From Trichomonas vaginalis G3 (lineage: Eukaryota > Parabasalia > Trichomonadida > Trichomonadidae), in NCBI RefSeq assembly GCF_026262505.1, contig NC_067208.1:18175962-18239961 (forward strand): DNA of 64,000 nt. Direction: 5' to 3'. Each line of letters begins with the position of its first letter. Position 1 is the stretch's first letter. Positions 1 through 10,139 of this stretch are shown here, in pieces. The notes below the pieces were generated by a model. The model was not told the DNA's origin. It made no database searches and was given only the letters and a program-made list of their open reading frames with translations. Position numbers and translations under genes: made by a program.

Positions 1-288
1 CAGTTTCATGCATTTTTTTATCATGAAACAATTGAATCTATTGTTTTCCAAAGCACTATTAATATAATTGAGGAAAGGTCTTTTCAAAATGCTACAACAC
101 TTGAATCAATATTAATTCCTAATGGACACTCAATCAAACGCTTTGGTAAAACAGTATTTCTTAACACTAATTTCAACATTGATAATATTACAGCATATAC
201 TGATTTATACAAATCATGTAGAGTTATTTCATATTCTTCTTTTAGTATAACGCGTCTTCTTTTTTGTTCGGTTTTCATATCCATGTAA
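1..288 (+). CDS. BspA-like leucine-rich repeat surface protein, C-terminal end (partial)
   Basis: The frame is open from base 1 to a TAA at 286-288, giving 95 residues; the start lies outside the window. The visible part holds LRR_5/BspA-type repeats: ESIVFQSTINIIEERSF, then ATTLESILIPNG, then KRFGKTVFLNT, with the usual I-F-x-x-x-x-L-x-x-I-x-I-P spacing. BspA-like proteins are a very large family in Trichomonas and many are cell-surface or secreted adhesin candidates. No membrane anchor is visible in this fragment; the tail ends in a short hydrophobic stretch (RLLFCSVFISM). The family call rests on repeat pattern only. The function in this organism is an inference. Confidence 0.6.
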   Translation, partial: QFHAFFYHETIESIVFQSTINIIEERSFQNATTLESILIPNGHSIKRFGKTVFLNTNFNIDNITAYTDLYKSCRVISYSSFSITRLLFCSVFISM

Positions 289-696
289 AAACTTTATTTT
301 TAAATGATATTATTCTTTTTTGCTGATATTGATTTGATTGGAATCTTCTGCAATGTTTTTGGGAAAAAATGTAATATAATTTCGGTAAAAATGTACATGA
401 TGTAGTAAAATAGAGAACAGAAAAGCTTTATAAGTTTATAAAATGCTGTGAATAGCCTTACATTCGCATTTATAATAGATATGCAAAGTTTTGTCTTTCA
501 AAAAAACAATTTTTTCAGCAATTTCACAAATATCAGTTTCGTTGCATGAGAAAAGCATGAATTCATTTAAGAATATGAAAATCTAGCGAGATGCTTTTGT
601 TACACTACATTTATATTTTCCACCAAATCATTAAAAACTTTGCTATTTAATAATTTAGGTAAAAAAGTAGTCAGTATAGATTTGATTAGATACATT
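289..696. other. AT-rich intergenic DNA, no gene seen
   Basis: This stretch lies between the BspA-like gene end and the convergent 7TM gene. No convincing frame, RNA gene or repeat is visible. It probably holds both 3' ends. Confidence 0.5.
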
Positions 697-1605
697 CTAT
701 TGTTCTGTTAAGATACTATATGTAAATATTGAAGACTGTGCTTCATCTTCTTCAAATTGATTTGATGATAAAATCCAAATAATAATCAATGTTGGGATAT
801 CACATGAATAGTTAACTATAAGCTGTATTATCAATTTGATATAATTTAATTTGCTCATACTCTTAAATTGAATCCTGAATACAATTTTGCTGTCGTATTT
901 AGCATTTAATTCCGAGAGTACAAATATTCCACTAATAAAAGCAAAAATTGAAACGTATATCGGTGTATGGGATTTCTTTGGAAGGTAATCTTTGACATTT
1001 GATAATACAAAGCATATATTGAGTAGAATTGATGCATAAGTGAATAAAAATCCGTATTGTAGTTCATAAATAAGACCATGGTCCTTAAAGAAAGGACTAT
1101 TTCGCCATTTTTTATTTGTTTTTTCATTGATTGCAAAGAAAAATTCACCAAATAAACGCGCTAGATATATCAAAAAGAATATCAAATTGAAGTACTTCAA
1201 GAATTTTGCAAATTTAATATCAAATGCAAGTAAAACCGAAGCAATTTGATTACAGAACATTATAAACGCAAGTCTTGATAAATCTTCCCAAATACCCCGC
1301 AAATAATAAAAATAATCATGAACTTCATGATGAATATAGTAATAAAAAACGTATTGATCAAACCAATACCATACGAGGTAAATTCCAATCGCAAATGAAT
1401 AAAACAACCCTGGCATGAAGTGATTACGTAATTGGAATCTTAATCTTCTAATCATTATTGCTGAATAAAAATAAAACGGTAAAGTTAGAGCTATCATTAC
1501 ACAGAAATATATTAATGTACTAGGATGTTTACAGTAGCCATATGTCTGAAATTGGCAAACCGAGCTAGATGCTGTGATATTTGTCAGGAGAGTGAGATTT
1601 AACAT
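697..1605 (-). CDS. Seven-helix multipass membrane protein, function unknown
   Basis: 302 residues, starting at the ATG at 1605. About seven hydrophobic segments are visible near residues 28-50, 62-88, 110-132, 138-160, 184-204, 214-234 and 253-280. A short N-terminal region has possible N-glycosylation sites (NLT, NIT), and the C-terminal tail is acidic (FEEDEAQ). The layout is that of a 7TM protein, compatible with a GPCR-like or solute-sensing receptor, but no family motif was recognised. A full-length paralogue lies just upstream at 1913-2824 on the same strand, so this is a tandem pair. The rest of the gene is open and looks functional. Confidence 0.7.
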   Translation of the reverse strand: MLNLTLLTNITASSSVCQFQTYGYCKHPSTLIYFCVMIALTLPFYFYSAIMIRRLRFQLRNHFMPGLFYSFAIGIYLVWYWFDQYVFYYYIHHEVHDYFYYLRGIWEDLSRLAFIMFCNQIASVLLAFDIKFAKFLKYFNLIFFLIYLARLFGEFFFAINEKTNKKWRNSPFFKDHGLIYELQYGFLFTYASILLNICFVLSNVKDYLPKKSHTPIYVSIFAFISGIFVLSELNAKYDSKIVFRIQFKSMSKLNYIKLIIQLIVNYSCDIPTLIIIWILSSNQFEEDEAQSSIFTYSILTEQ

Positions 1606-1912
1606 AAAAAAATTTTACCAAATTGAAAGCTTTACAATAAGTCAATGAAAATTATAGATTTGTGCATTAGATTGAATGTTCAACAATATAAATTTTATTC
1701 ATTCAAAAAATTGTGGAAACCTTAAAATTATCGGATCTCTCAATCTTGACGGTCTCAAATGTTTTTAGCCATTCCTTCAAAATAGAATCAAAATTAGCTG
1801 TCTGGTAAAAAAAGCTACATCAGTATTCAATATGAACGAAACATATGTTTAAAAATTTGTAAGAAATGCATGTTTAATTTAAATTTACAACAATTATATA
1901 TAATTTATATGA

Positions 1913-2824
1913 TCAATCTTCTAATAAGCTTGCATATGAAATCATGGATGATGCTGTGTCATCTTCTTCATCGAAATCATTTGAGGATAAAATTCATAAA
2001 ATAATCAACGTTGGTATTTCTAAACAGAAGTTAAGAACTATCTGTATTGCTAATTTTATATAATTTAATTTACTTCGTTTATTAAACCAATATCTCCAGA
2101 TGATATTAGATTCATAAAATGTGTCTGCTCCAGTAGTCACCAAAAGACCAAGAACGAAAAAGAATATTGAAAGGTAAATTGGAATGTGGAACTTTTTTGG
2201 AATAAAATCTTTGATATTTGATAAAACAAAACAAATATTAAGAAGAACTAGTGAGTACAAATATAAAAAATTATAAAATAGTCGATAAAATATACCAGAA
2301 TCATGAAGAAGTGTTTGAATTATTTTATTTTTTGTTTTCCCTGAGATTGTATAGAATATTTGACCGAAACAGCGCAACAAATATATCAGAAAGAATATAA
2401 TATTGAAATATTTCAGATATTTTGCCCATTTAATATTAAATGCAATCAAAACTGTAGCAATCTGGTGTAAAAACATAACAAATGCAAGTTTAGCAATTTC
2501 GTCCCAAATGCCCTTAGATCTATTATAAAAATCATCATCCTCTTCATGGAAATCATAAAATAAAACATATTGATCGTACCAATATCAGACATTGTAGATT
2601 CCTGTTGCAAAGGCATAAAATAGTCCAGGCATGAATTGATTTCTGAGTTGAAATTTAAGTCTTCTCATCATCTTTGCCGAATAAAAATAAAACGGAAGAA
2701 TTAAAACTATCATTAAGCATATGTATATGAAAGTGCTCGGATGATTGCATTCCAAAACTGCTTGAAACGTGCAAGTTTCATTAAATACCAAATATTTTAG
2801 TGTATTATTATGATTTAATTGCAT
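1913..2824 (-). pseudogene. Paralogue of the 7TM gene, with two in-frame TGA codons at Trp positions
   Basis: The frame aligns over its whole length with the neighbouring 302-residue 7TM protein (shared blocks such as HPSTFIYICLMI and IKWAKYLKYFNIIFFLIYL) and has the same length, about 303 codons. Two TGA codons interrupt it, at 2585-2587 and 1994-1996, with no frameshift. In the paralogue both positions are Trp (LVWYWFDQ and IIIWILSSN). Other Trp codons in this copy are TGG. After the second TGA the frame runs on to an acidic tail like that of the paralogue and stops at 1913-1915. It is either a young pseudogene made by two G-to-A changes or a gene read through at TGA; the first is more likely. 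Confidence 0.7.
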
Positions 2825-3935
2825 TTGAAAATCTGACAGCTGATCTGATCACAAATTTATAAGAAATATATACGATATCATGCATAATGTTTTAATTCAT
2901 ATCTGTTCACTTTATCGATAATCTCAAATGACTACAGTTACCTATCAAAAATTTAAAACGATACAATAAGGAAAATTATTCAAACTTGTATCGTTCGGAA
3001 TCTTAGACTTCATAAACATTCTTTTCAATTTCAAATTATTGATTATGGCACTATCACTATCTATTTAATACTACATATGATATGGAAAAGTGTGAAAATG
3101 AGCAAATTCAATTAGCGTGGATTAATTGCATTGGAATTTGAACAATAATATTTTCTGGATTGAAACTGCAATCAAGGAGTTTTAAAATTTAATTTTTTAT
3201 AATTATTGAGCCAAAATAATTAAAATCTACAGATACCAAATTTGATTCATTAGCATCTACTTCAAATATAAATCATGTTGATAATTCCAAATTTTCCTTT
3301 TCTTCATATTTTCATATTAAAATTGTCATTTATTTAATTTATTTTTAAATTTTTATTATATCATGAAATTTTCATTTGGGGATTGAGGAAAAATCATTGT
3401 GTTATTCATGGTCGCATATATATAAATATACAATTTGTTTCACAATTAATTCTTATATATCATTTATTGGCGAAATTGTGTTTATATTTCTTCCATTAAA
3501 GCATTATTTCCAATCAACATTGATAAATCTATATTTATATGCTTGAGTATATCGTTCAATGCAATTCTTTATATTGTAATACAATTGAAAAAAACTCGAT
3601 ATAGTAGATTTGATAGGAAAAATAGTTGATTATCAAATTTATTATGAAAATAATCATTAGAATAAGCATGTGATGGTAGAATTGTGCAAAAATTCCTCTC
3701 AGTTTACTTAATTTCTCCCTCTATTAATCATAAAGCATGTTGATGATATATATTAATCCCTGAAATCGGAAAATCATCATTATGCATCGCACCATTTCAG
3801 AAATATACCTAATCGAATTGGACTCAATTTCAAATATCACCTTTCATTCCATTTGTCTATGTATTCATAGATCTCGTAAATACTCCAATATGATGAAGAG
3901 AACACGATGACAGAAAAGTTTACATAATGCGGTTC
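2825..3935. other. Host intergenic DNA, no gene seen
   Basis: About 1.1 kb of very AT-rich sequence without a believable coding frame or obvious repeat. It separates the 7TM paralogue from the left end of Maverick element 1, so the element inserted into non-coding DNA. Confidence 0.5.
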
Positions 3936-3941
3936 CAGAAT
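3936..3941. repeat. Target-site duplication of element 1, left copy (CAGAAT)
   Basis: CAGAAT sits directly outside the left terminal repeat and is repeated exactly at 20577-20582 outside the right one. Six-base duplications are typical of Maverick/Polinton integration by the element's retroviral-type integrase. Confidence 0.88.
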
Positions 3942-4146
3942 AGTAGTATATGAGTGCGGGTTGTGTGACCTTTTTTGTAATCGTAAGAATCTCACATAAT
4001 TGAATGATTTTTGAACATACTTCTGAATAGCAGATTTTAAAAATTTATGAATAATTTATAAAAAGTTTTTATTCCTACAATTCCTATATTATCATTAATA
4101 AAAAGAATATATTTTGCATAGATTCCAAATATGGTGTCAATTTTTT
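3942..4146 (+). repeat. Element 1 left terminal inverted repeat (205 bp)
   Basis: Begins AGTAGTATATGAGTGCGGG and matches the reverse complement of 20372-20576 with no difference seen by eye. The outer ~28 bases are also shared with element 2, while the inner part is not. Confidence 0.9.
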
Positions 4147-4274
4147 TAAAAAATTTTGAATTCAATGAGTTATATCAAAAATAAAATTCTTGAATAGAGT
4201 AAAAAATTTAAATAATTTATTTAAATATTTTCTTCTGACATTTATGAATAATTTATTTTTTTATTCTTACATAA

Positions 4275-4754
4275 ATGAGTGGATCAAGATTCGTAACCGT
4301 CAATCAATTAATGGATGCTCTTTCACCAATTCTTGAAAATGTTAAACAAGTAGATGTTTATTTCGATGATTATGTAGAAAGTTTATATTATAAAGGTAAG
4401 TTTAATATTAAACCCATTGCTTTTGCATTTGATAATAAATTAATTGAAAATGCAAAAATTTGGGAATTAATTCCAGATATTGAATTTATAACAAATATTA
4501 AGGATAAATGGTTCAAACGAATTCCAACCACAAAAGTTCTTTGTAAATTAATGATCAAAACTGAGGAAAAAGAATTTCATGAATTTACATATCATCCATG
4601 TAAAATTTTAGAACTTGGTAACGAAAAACTTCAGAAAAAATTAAACGATAGACTTTCAAATGATCGTATTGAAAAAATAAATAAACTAGCAGAAGTTGCA
4701 TTTAATAATGAAATATTTGATGAATATAACCTTGAACTCAGTGATGGACTTTAA
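4275..4754 (+). CDS. Conserved Maverick protein of unknown function, 159 aa (first gene after left TIR)
   Basis: 159 residues; the start is preceded by CTTACATAAATG, the common start context here. A near-identical copy is at 21762-22247 in element 2. A distant relative is at 49784-50203 in element 3: both open with an F-(V/I)-(T/S)-V-N-(Q/K)-x-M block, share (F/W)NI(K/E)P followed by FA, a (V/K)LCKLMI or YKLVIP block, and a C-terminal KI-x-E-x-x-x-x-KL-x-KK stretch. No enzyme motif was seen; the charged make-up suits a soluble virion or DNA-associated protein, but that is a guess. Its last codons and stop lie inside a GC-rich hairpin at 4746-4805. Confidence 0.7.
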   Translation: MSGSRFVTVNQLMDALSPILENVKQVDVYFDDYVESLYYKGKFNIKPIAFAFDNKLIENAKIWELIPDIEFITNIKDKWFKRIPTTKVLCKLMIKTEEKEFHEFTYHPCKILELGNEKLQKKLNDRLSNDRIEKINKLAEVAFNNEIFDEYNLELSDGL

Positions 4755-4805
4755 GTCCTGGGCACTTTTGTGTCTTGGACTTTAAGGACCCGGGCTCAAC
4801 GAGTC
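4746..4805. repeat. GC-rich multiple-hairpin micro-element at a convergent gene junction
   Basis: Contains the hairpin GGACT-TTA-AGTCC (4746-4758), a GGCAC-type hairpin from 4761 and GGGCTC-AAC-GAGTC (to 4805) in otherwise very AT-rich DNA. It supplies the stop region of the plus-strand gene (ending 4754) and the C-terminus SLSPGP of the minus-strand gene (ending 4782). It might serve as a bidirectional terminator or be a small palindromic mobile element; a copy is at 22239-22297. Confidence 0.65.
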
Positions 4806-5162
4806 ATGATTTATGAAATCAATTATTTGATTCATTCTTTCTTCAATAATTTCTATTCTTTTTGTTAAATCATCAATTTTCATTAATGAGGTGATTCTTG
4901 ATTGAGGAATAGATTTTAAACTAACAACACCTTTTATTTTTGAAATTTTGAATCCATCAACTTTAAACATTTTATTCAATTTACATGTTGTCAATTCTTC
5001 AAATAATTTTTTATTATTAGCATAATAGTCATTAAATTCTTCAACAGATGAAAAAATTTTTGTTTCAGTAATGGGTTTAACAACGTTTATTTTTTGTTGA
5101 ACATTTTCACTTTCATTTATTTCTTCCTCCTCTGTTTCATTTATTTTTAAAATCGGTTTCAT
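4782..5162 (-). CDS. Small coiled-coil protein, unknown function
   Basis: 126 residues from the ATG at 5162 (context GATAAATG). The N-terminus is acidic (ETEEEEINESENVQQ). The C-terminal third is a predicted coiled coil (IDDLTKRIEIIEERMNQIID). Element 2 carries the same gene at 22274-22681, nine residues longer because of an inserted double hairpin. It is convergent with the 159-aa gene and divergent from the amphipathic-peptide gene at 5230. No known family was recognised. Confidence 0.65.
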   Translation of the reverse strand: MKPILKINETEEEEINESENVQQKINVVKPITETKIFSSVEEFNDYYANNKKLFEELTTCKLNKMFKVDGFKISKIKGVVSLKSIPQSRITSLMKIDDLTKRIEIIEERMNQIIDFINHDSLSPGP

Positions 5163-5229
5163 TTATCATTAAATAAAAAATTAGAATATAAGTGATGAAA
5201 TATATTTTTTAATTAATATTAAATCAGAA

Positions 5230-5466
5230 ATGGCTGCAGGATTCTTTAAAAAATTATGGGATGGAATTAAGAAAGCTGCAAGTTGGGTTCATCAGAAAAT
5301 AATAAAACCCATTGCAAACTTTTTGGCACCAGTAGCGAAAACGGCAGGAACTATCATAGGTGGAGTATTAGGTGCTAAAGCAGGTAATCCAGCGATGGGA
5401 GCACAAGCAGGTAACGCAGTTGGTGGAATTGCTGAAGGAATACTTAATAAAATAGGAGGAAAGTAG
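5230..5466 (+). CDS. Small cationic amphipathic protein (candidate membrane-active virion protein)
   Basis: 78 residues. The N-terminal half (MAAGFFKKLWDGIKKAASW) would form a basic amphipathic helix rich in Trp, Phe and Lys. The C-terminal half is Gly/Ala-rich (TIIGGVLGAKAGNPAMGAQ) with GxxxG-like spacing, as in membrane-inserting peptides. It is followed on the other strand by a second small protein with almost the same first ten residues (5491-5703), and both sit directly before the capsid gene. By position and composition this could be the counterpart of adenovirus pVI-type membrane-lytic capsid proteins. That is an inference; no family match was possible here. Confidence 0.6.
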   Translation: MAAGFFKKLWDGIKKAASWVHQKIIKPIANFLAPVAKTAGTIIGGVLGAKAGNPAMGAQAGNAVGGIAEGILNKIGGK

Positions 5467-5490
5467 TGGAAAAATAAATAAATATTATTT

Positions 5491-5703
5491 TTATCTCAAT
5501 ATCGGTTGTAGTCGACGATAAACTTTATCTCCTTTATTTAATACTTCCCTTACCGGAACATTAGGTGCTATTTGTTCTGCAACGTCACTAATTGCTTCTT
5601 TATTCTTAAATATCCAATTTGCTCCCTTCTTCATTGTTTCCCAAACTTTATGCGCTCCTCTTTTTACTTTATCCCATAACTTTTTAAATATACCTGCAGC
5701 CAT
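5491..5703 (-). CDS. Second small cationic amphipathic protein
   Basis: 70 residues, MAAGIFKKLWDKVKRGAHKV then a Trp/Lys-rich stretch (KKGANWIFKNKE) and a basic tail (RRLQPILR). It shares its N-terminal amphipathic helix with the protein at 5230-5466 but lacks the Gly/Ala half. The two genes are convergent, 24 bases apart. A copy is at 23010-23222. A role in membrane penetration or in DNA condensation inside the particle would fit, without direct proof. Confidence 0.6.
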   Translation of the reverse strand: MAAGIFKKLWDKVKRGAHKVWETMKKGANWIFKNKEAISDVAEQIAPNVPVREVLNKGDKVYRRLQPILR

Positions 5704-5772
5704 AGTTGATTATTTCATTAAAATTAAAAATTCATTTTCATCTTTTAATTTTGATTTTTTATTTCATCATAA

Positions 5773-7413
5773 ATGACGACTAACTATTTGGTGCCAAACA
5801 CTAAACCGATTAATGGAAATGTATTTCATTCATTCGAAAAGATAAATGAAATATTCGCAAAGAATGACGGTAGAAGATATTATAGAGAACTTGAAAGTTC
5901 ATGTTATGACTCTGATACTCCATATTTTGATGATAAACAAACTCATTTAAGAATTACAAATCCGGCTCATGATGTGAACCAATTAGGTGACACATATATT
6001 AAACGCAAAGTTAAAGCAACTCTAGTTTCAAATAAAGCTTTCACATGTGATGCCACTTTTAAATGCATGCGTTTATTCGTTGGTTACAAATCATCAAATC
6101 AAAGCTTTAAACAATTAGAAGTAGAAACCGAAAGAGGTGATGCCGGTTATCTTCAGATGGATTGCGCCCGTGAATCTTTCGCATTTGCAACATATAAACC
6201 AAAATCAGAAAGGAAAGTTAAAAAGTTTGTTCATTCATTATATAACAATGTCCAAAAATATGATAACTCAGTATGTGGTAAATATATTGACCCTTCAGAA
6301 GTTTTCAAGAAAGCAAATGAAGAAGTTGATGTCACTTTTGATATGATTATTCCGGTAAATGATTTGTTAGCATTTCAGGCGTTCGATGATTATCCCAAAT
6401 CATTTGGTGAAATCATTTTGAAATATTATGTTTTCAGGGATACTTTGGTATTTTGCCAGGTTGACCCGTTAAGAGTTGCTGATTTACAAAATTACGTTTA
6501 TGAAAAGATAACTGATGAAAATTATGAAAAGATTATGAATCATGTTTATAAATACGATCGCAAATTCCAACAAATCGGACTTCCTACCAAATTAATTACA
6601 AGCTTAGCCGCTACATCTGCTGACGCAACGGTTGAAGATGTTATTATTTCATGCACAAAGATGGAAGTTTTAGAGGATAAATGCATTACACCAGGATATG
6701 GTTTAATTGAAGAATCAGTTAAAGCAATACCACGTTTATTCAGTAAGGAAGATCCATTCATGATTCCAGCTCAACATATTGACGTTCGTTCACTAAATGG
6801 AGGTTGCATCACTCCTGAAGGTATCAGTTCTGATTTCTCATACGCTCTTCATAATGTTACAGATGTTGTGTTAACATTTCCGAAGAATGCAATGCAAAGA
6901 ACAGTTTTAGAAAATCCAATGCTTCGAGGTCTTCAGGTCACTATAGATTCCAGAAACTTCCCCGATCAAGCGATGACCACAGTGGGTGACATATTCTTTA
7001 CACGTATGCTTCAAGCTTCAGATTTAGATGGAGTGAATGAATGCACAGAAGAATACGAGGACTCATTAACTAGACCACTGAATGCAGATGATGGCACACC
7101 ATTAGCTAGAACATGGAAAGACCAAACTTCATTCTTATGCACTATTCCAGTTCAACGTGATGGAGCGGGTATATTCTTTGATGGATTAGAAACTTTCAAC
7201 TCACAAGTTACAGTACAAGTGAAAGCTTATCCAATCATTCAGGGTGAAAATGACACTTACTGTTCAAAGGTGACAAATCCTCCTCAGGTTTGGTTTACTA
7301 GGACTACATATTGGACATGGACACCGGATGAAGGTTTGAAATATCATCCAACAGGTACACCACCACAGTATAGAAGTTCATATGATGAAATATTGATGAA
7401 TAGAAATGTTTAA
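5773..7413 (+). CDS. Major capsid protein (Polinton double jelly-roll type)
   Basis: 546 residues, open throughout, with start context TTTCATCATAAATG. Size, position directly before the packaging ATPase, and the beta-rich sequence with few helices match the Polinton double jelly-roll major capsid protein. Distant similarity to the element 3 capsid is visible around FVGYKSSNQSF versus YVGYQYAPEVF and in the long middle part before the Trp/Tyr-rich stretch. The C-terminal part has VWFTRTTYWTWTPDEG. The copy in element 2 (23292-24931) is nearly identical. This is one of the few large genes of element 1 that looks whole. Confidence 0.75.
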   Translation: MTTNYLVPNTKPINGNVFHSFEKINEIFAKNDGRRYYRELESSCYDSDTPYFDDKQTHLRITNPAHDVNQLGDTYIKRKVKATLVSNKAFTCDATFKCMRLFVGYKSSNQSFKQLEVETERGDAGYLQMDCARESFAFATYKPKSERKVKKFVHSLYNNVQKYDNSVCGKYIDPSEVFKKANEEVDVTFDMIIPVNDLLAFQAFDDYPKSFGEIILKYYVFRDTLVFCQVDPLRVADLQNYVYEKITDENYEKIMNHVYKYDRKFQQIGLPTKLITSLAATSADATVEDVIISCTKMEVLEDKCITPGYGLIEESVKAIPRLFSKEDPFMIPAQHIDVRSLNGGCITPEGISSDFSYALHNVTDVVLTFPKNAMQRTVLENPMLRGLQVTIDSRNFPDQAMTTVGDIFFTRMLQASDLDGVNECTEEYEDSLTRPLNADDGTPLARTWKDQTSFLCTIPVQRDGAGIFFDGLETFNSQVTVQVKAYPIIQGENDTYCSKVTNPPQVWFTRTTYWTWTPDEGLKYHPTGTPPQYRSSYDEILMNRNV

Positions 7414-7437
7414 AATTATAAATTTATTTTTGATTAA

Positions 7438-8251
7438 ATGGATTTAAATTCTGAAGAATTAACAGATGTATATAATACCTACATAGATGATATGATTAAT
7501 GAAGCATTGAGTGATAATAAAAATGCTCTATCTAAGGAAAAATTAATGAAAATTCCATATTCTGAATGTTACTTAAATTCAATCACTGCAGCAATTGGTA
7601 AACAAAATAAAGGTAAAACATTAACGATATTAAAACAAATTATCATTATTGCTAACACTTCCCCATTCACATGTGTTAATTTATATCAACCGTTCAGGTT
7701 CACCTTCAGATGATACATTTGAATCTTTAAAGCATTTAATAAAAATTCCAATTATTTATTTATCACAAGAAGAAGCAGAAGATTATTTAAAAAACTTTTT
7801 AATGTATAAAGAATTATATAATACAATCAAGAAGCAAGGATTAGAGGATAAAATTATTGATAAACAAAGGGATGAATTATTTGAAACACTTTCTATTTCA
7901 AATTTTGATAAAGAATTTTTGCATTCACTCATTTTTCTAGATGATGCAGTGAAATCAAAACTAATAACTAATGAGAAATCATATTTTAATCAATTATTAA
8001 CTCAATGTCGACACATTCAGTGTTCATTCTTCATGGCTGTTCAATACTTTAAAGCATTAAGCACAAACATTAAATCAAACCTGTCCACCCTTTTCATTTT
8101 CAGTGGGTTTAGTCGTCAACAGTTGAACGTTATGCTTTATCAAGTGAATTTACCAATGAGCATTAATGAACTTTACACACAATATCAACAATTAGGTGAA
8201 CATGGAAAAATAATAGTTGATTTAAATAAAGGTTCCATTAAATTCGAATAA
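7438..8251 (+). pseudogene. Genome-packaging ATPase (FtsK/HerA, A32-like), broken copy
   Basis: Follows the capsid gene by 24 bases, in the same order as in element 2, where the gene is open (24956-25783). The P-loop GKQNKGKT and the Walker B strand LIFLDD are readable. Polinton ATPases of this class pump DNA into the capsid. This copy looks broken by about one change and is otherwise about 97 percent like its sister by eye. Confidence 0.8.
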
Positions 8252-8292
8252 CTTTTTTATAATTAATTTTTATTTTTTATTTATAATTAAAC

Positions 8293-9233
8293 ATGACAGA
8301 AATAGCAAATCTTCTACAGGTTCCATTAAAACAAGGGACAAACAAAAAGGGTCCATATAGTAGAACTATGAAAGTTCCAGACGGAATGAAAGAATTAGTC
8401 CACATTGTTGCCGGTCTTCAAAGGATGTTAAACAAATGAGAAACGTTTTAACATTACCAGAAGCTCAAGCATATGCCAAACGTCATGGACCAAATTGGGA
8501 AGCACATGAAGCAGACATTACAGGACCAAATGGAAAGCCTGATGGTATAAATGAAGTTTTTCGTTACTGATGGTCAAGGAAATATTAAAGTCATAAATGG
8601 GTATAAATTAACAATGACGGATTATCCTAAACGTAAAGCATATAATGAATGTTATCCTTTGCAATTTGATGAAAATGGAAAAGCTGTTAAACAATACATT
8701 GGAGAAGGTGAAAATGGTCCAAAGTATTCATACCATCTTATTCCATATTCTTATTTCAATGAAAAATTAAATGCTATTGAAGAGGGACCGGATGGATTAC
8801 CACGATATGTTAATCAGTTTGATGGTCAATATGCAAATTTGAGACCTGAAATTCCAGCTAAGAAATTCTTTAAAGTTGCTTTATTCGATCCAGTGTTCAA
8901 TGAACAGAAAGAAGCAATGAAAGCAGAATTTAAACCAATTCAAGTGGCAAGAATTTCTTCATCTCACTTTCAGAAGCGTTCAAGAATTGATAAAGAAACC
9001 ACTTTATTCTCAACAAGGTTATAACTTTGATTTAATTAAAGAAAGTGATAGACGTAAATTAGAAAAATCGGATGGTTTTAAGAATCATGTAATGAAATGA
9101 TTAAAGATATTGTAAATGATAAAATAAGACTGGAAGAAACTCAAACCATTATCAATAACATAATTGGTGCAGTTAAAAGAAAGTATAAGCAAACAAGGAG
9201 GAACCTTGGGATATTACCGTAACAACTAAATAA
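8293..9233 (+). pseudogene. Unknown virion-module protein, broken copy
   Basis: Relative of the open 299-residue gene at 25824-26723 in element 2, in the same place after the ATPase. Recognisable blocks include [18 protein letters not shown] and [19 protein letters not shown]. The copy carries several breaks and its 3' part differs more from the sister than the 5' part does. The function is unknown. Confidence 0.65.
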
Positions 9234-9272
9234 AACTTTAAATATATTTTTCTTTTTTTTATTCAATTATAA

Positions 9273-9652
9273 ATGAGAAAGACGTTTCACAAGTCAACAA
9301 AGAACACAAACGCAAAAGCAGAGATTACGGTTGGTTATAATGTAAATGATGATAAATCACGAAATTATTCAAAATGCTTAAATTAATGTTAGTCCTGAAT
9401 TAACAAGGTCAGCAACTCAACCAAATTTATTAACTCGTGACTTACCGAAAAAGGAGGAGGAGCAAAATAAAGAAGATGGAGACCCAATCATTTTAGCTGA
9501 ACCAGGTAAAGAACCTGTTGAAATTCCCACTTATCCAACATACCCAGCACCACTTGATAACCCATATAAAATAGACATTAATTCTGAATTAATGAAAATA
9601 TATCGCGATATCATAACTGATAATTATGATTCAATAATAAATTTAATTGACC
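9273..9652 (+). pseudogene. Remnant of an unknown virion-module gene, running into a repeat array
   Basis: Matches the first part of the open 233-residue gene at 26756-27457 (blocks AEITVGYNVNDD and EPVEIPTYPTYP). In element 1 it ends against the tandem-repeat array that starts near 9653. The fibre block that follows this gene in element 2 is not present here. Confidence 0.65.
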
Positions 9653-10071
9653 AACACGAGAGGAAGGCAATAATGACTTATTTTTGAAGAACTGAAGGTG
9701 TCACCAGGTTGTCATGTTGACGACATGACATTGTGTCAACAACACAGGAGGAAGGCAGTTATGACTTATTTTTGAAGAACTGAAGGTGTCACCAGGTCAC
9801 CATGTGTCACCAGGTCATTTAACTTCTTTAAAAAATAGTGACAACATGACATTTTGACAACAACACGAGAGGAAGGCAATAATGACTTATTTTTGAAGAA
9901 CTGAAGGTGTCACCAGGTTGTTCATTGACGACATGACATTGTGTCAACACACAGGAGGAAGGCAGTTATGACTATTTTGAAGAACTGAAGGTTGTCACCA
10001 GGTCACCATGTGTCACCAGGTCATTTAAACTTCTTTAAAAAATAGTGACAACATGACATTTTGACAACAGT
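9653..10071 (+). repeat. Tandem-repeat array, left flank of the primase-helicase cassette (element 1)
   Basis: Roughly four units built from AGGAAGGCAATAATGACTT, GAAGAACTGAAGGTGTCACC and CATGACATTTTGACAACA blocks, alternating longer and shorter versions. The same units occur in opposite orientation at 12466-13314, so the cassette between them lies in a large inverted repeat. The variant word here is GTGTCACC; element 2 arrays have GTGCTACC. Confidence 0.85.
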
Positions 10072-10139
10072 GACGGAAATATGATGCAGCCCAAAAATAA
10101 GGTTAGTTTTAAATTATTTTTATTTTTTTTCCTATATAA

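Noticed and set aside
84-284. A 66-codon minus-strand frame at the left edge
   Set aside because: The plus-strand frame through the same bases has clear BspA-type leucine-rich repeats, so the minus frame is a shadow.
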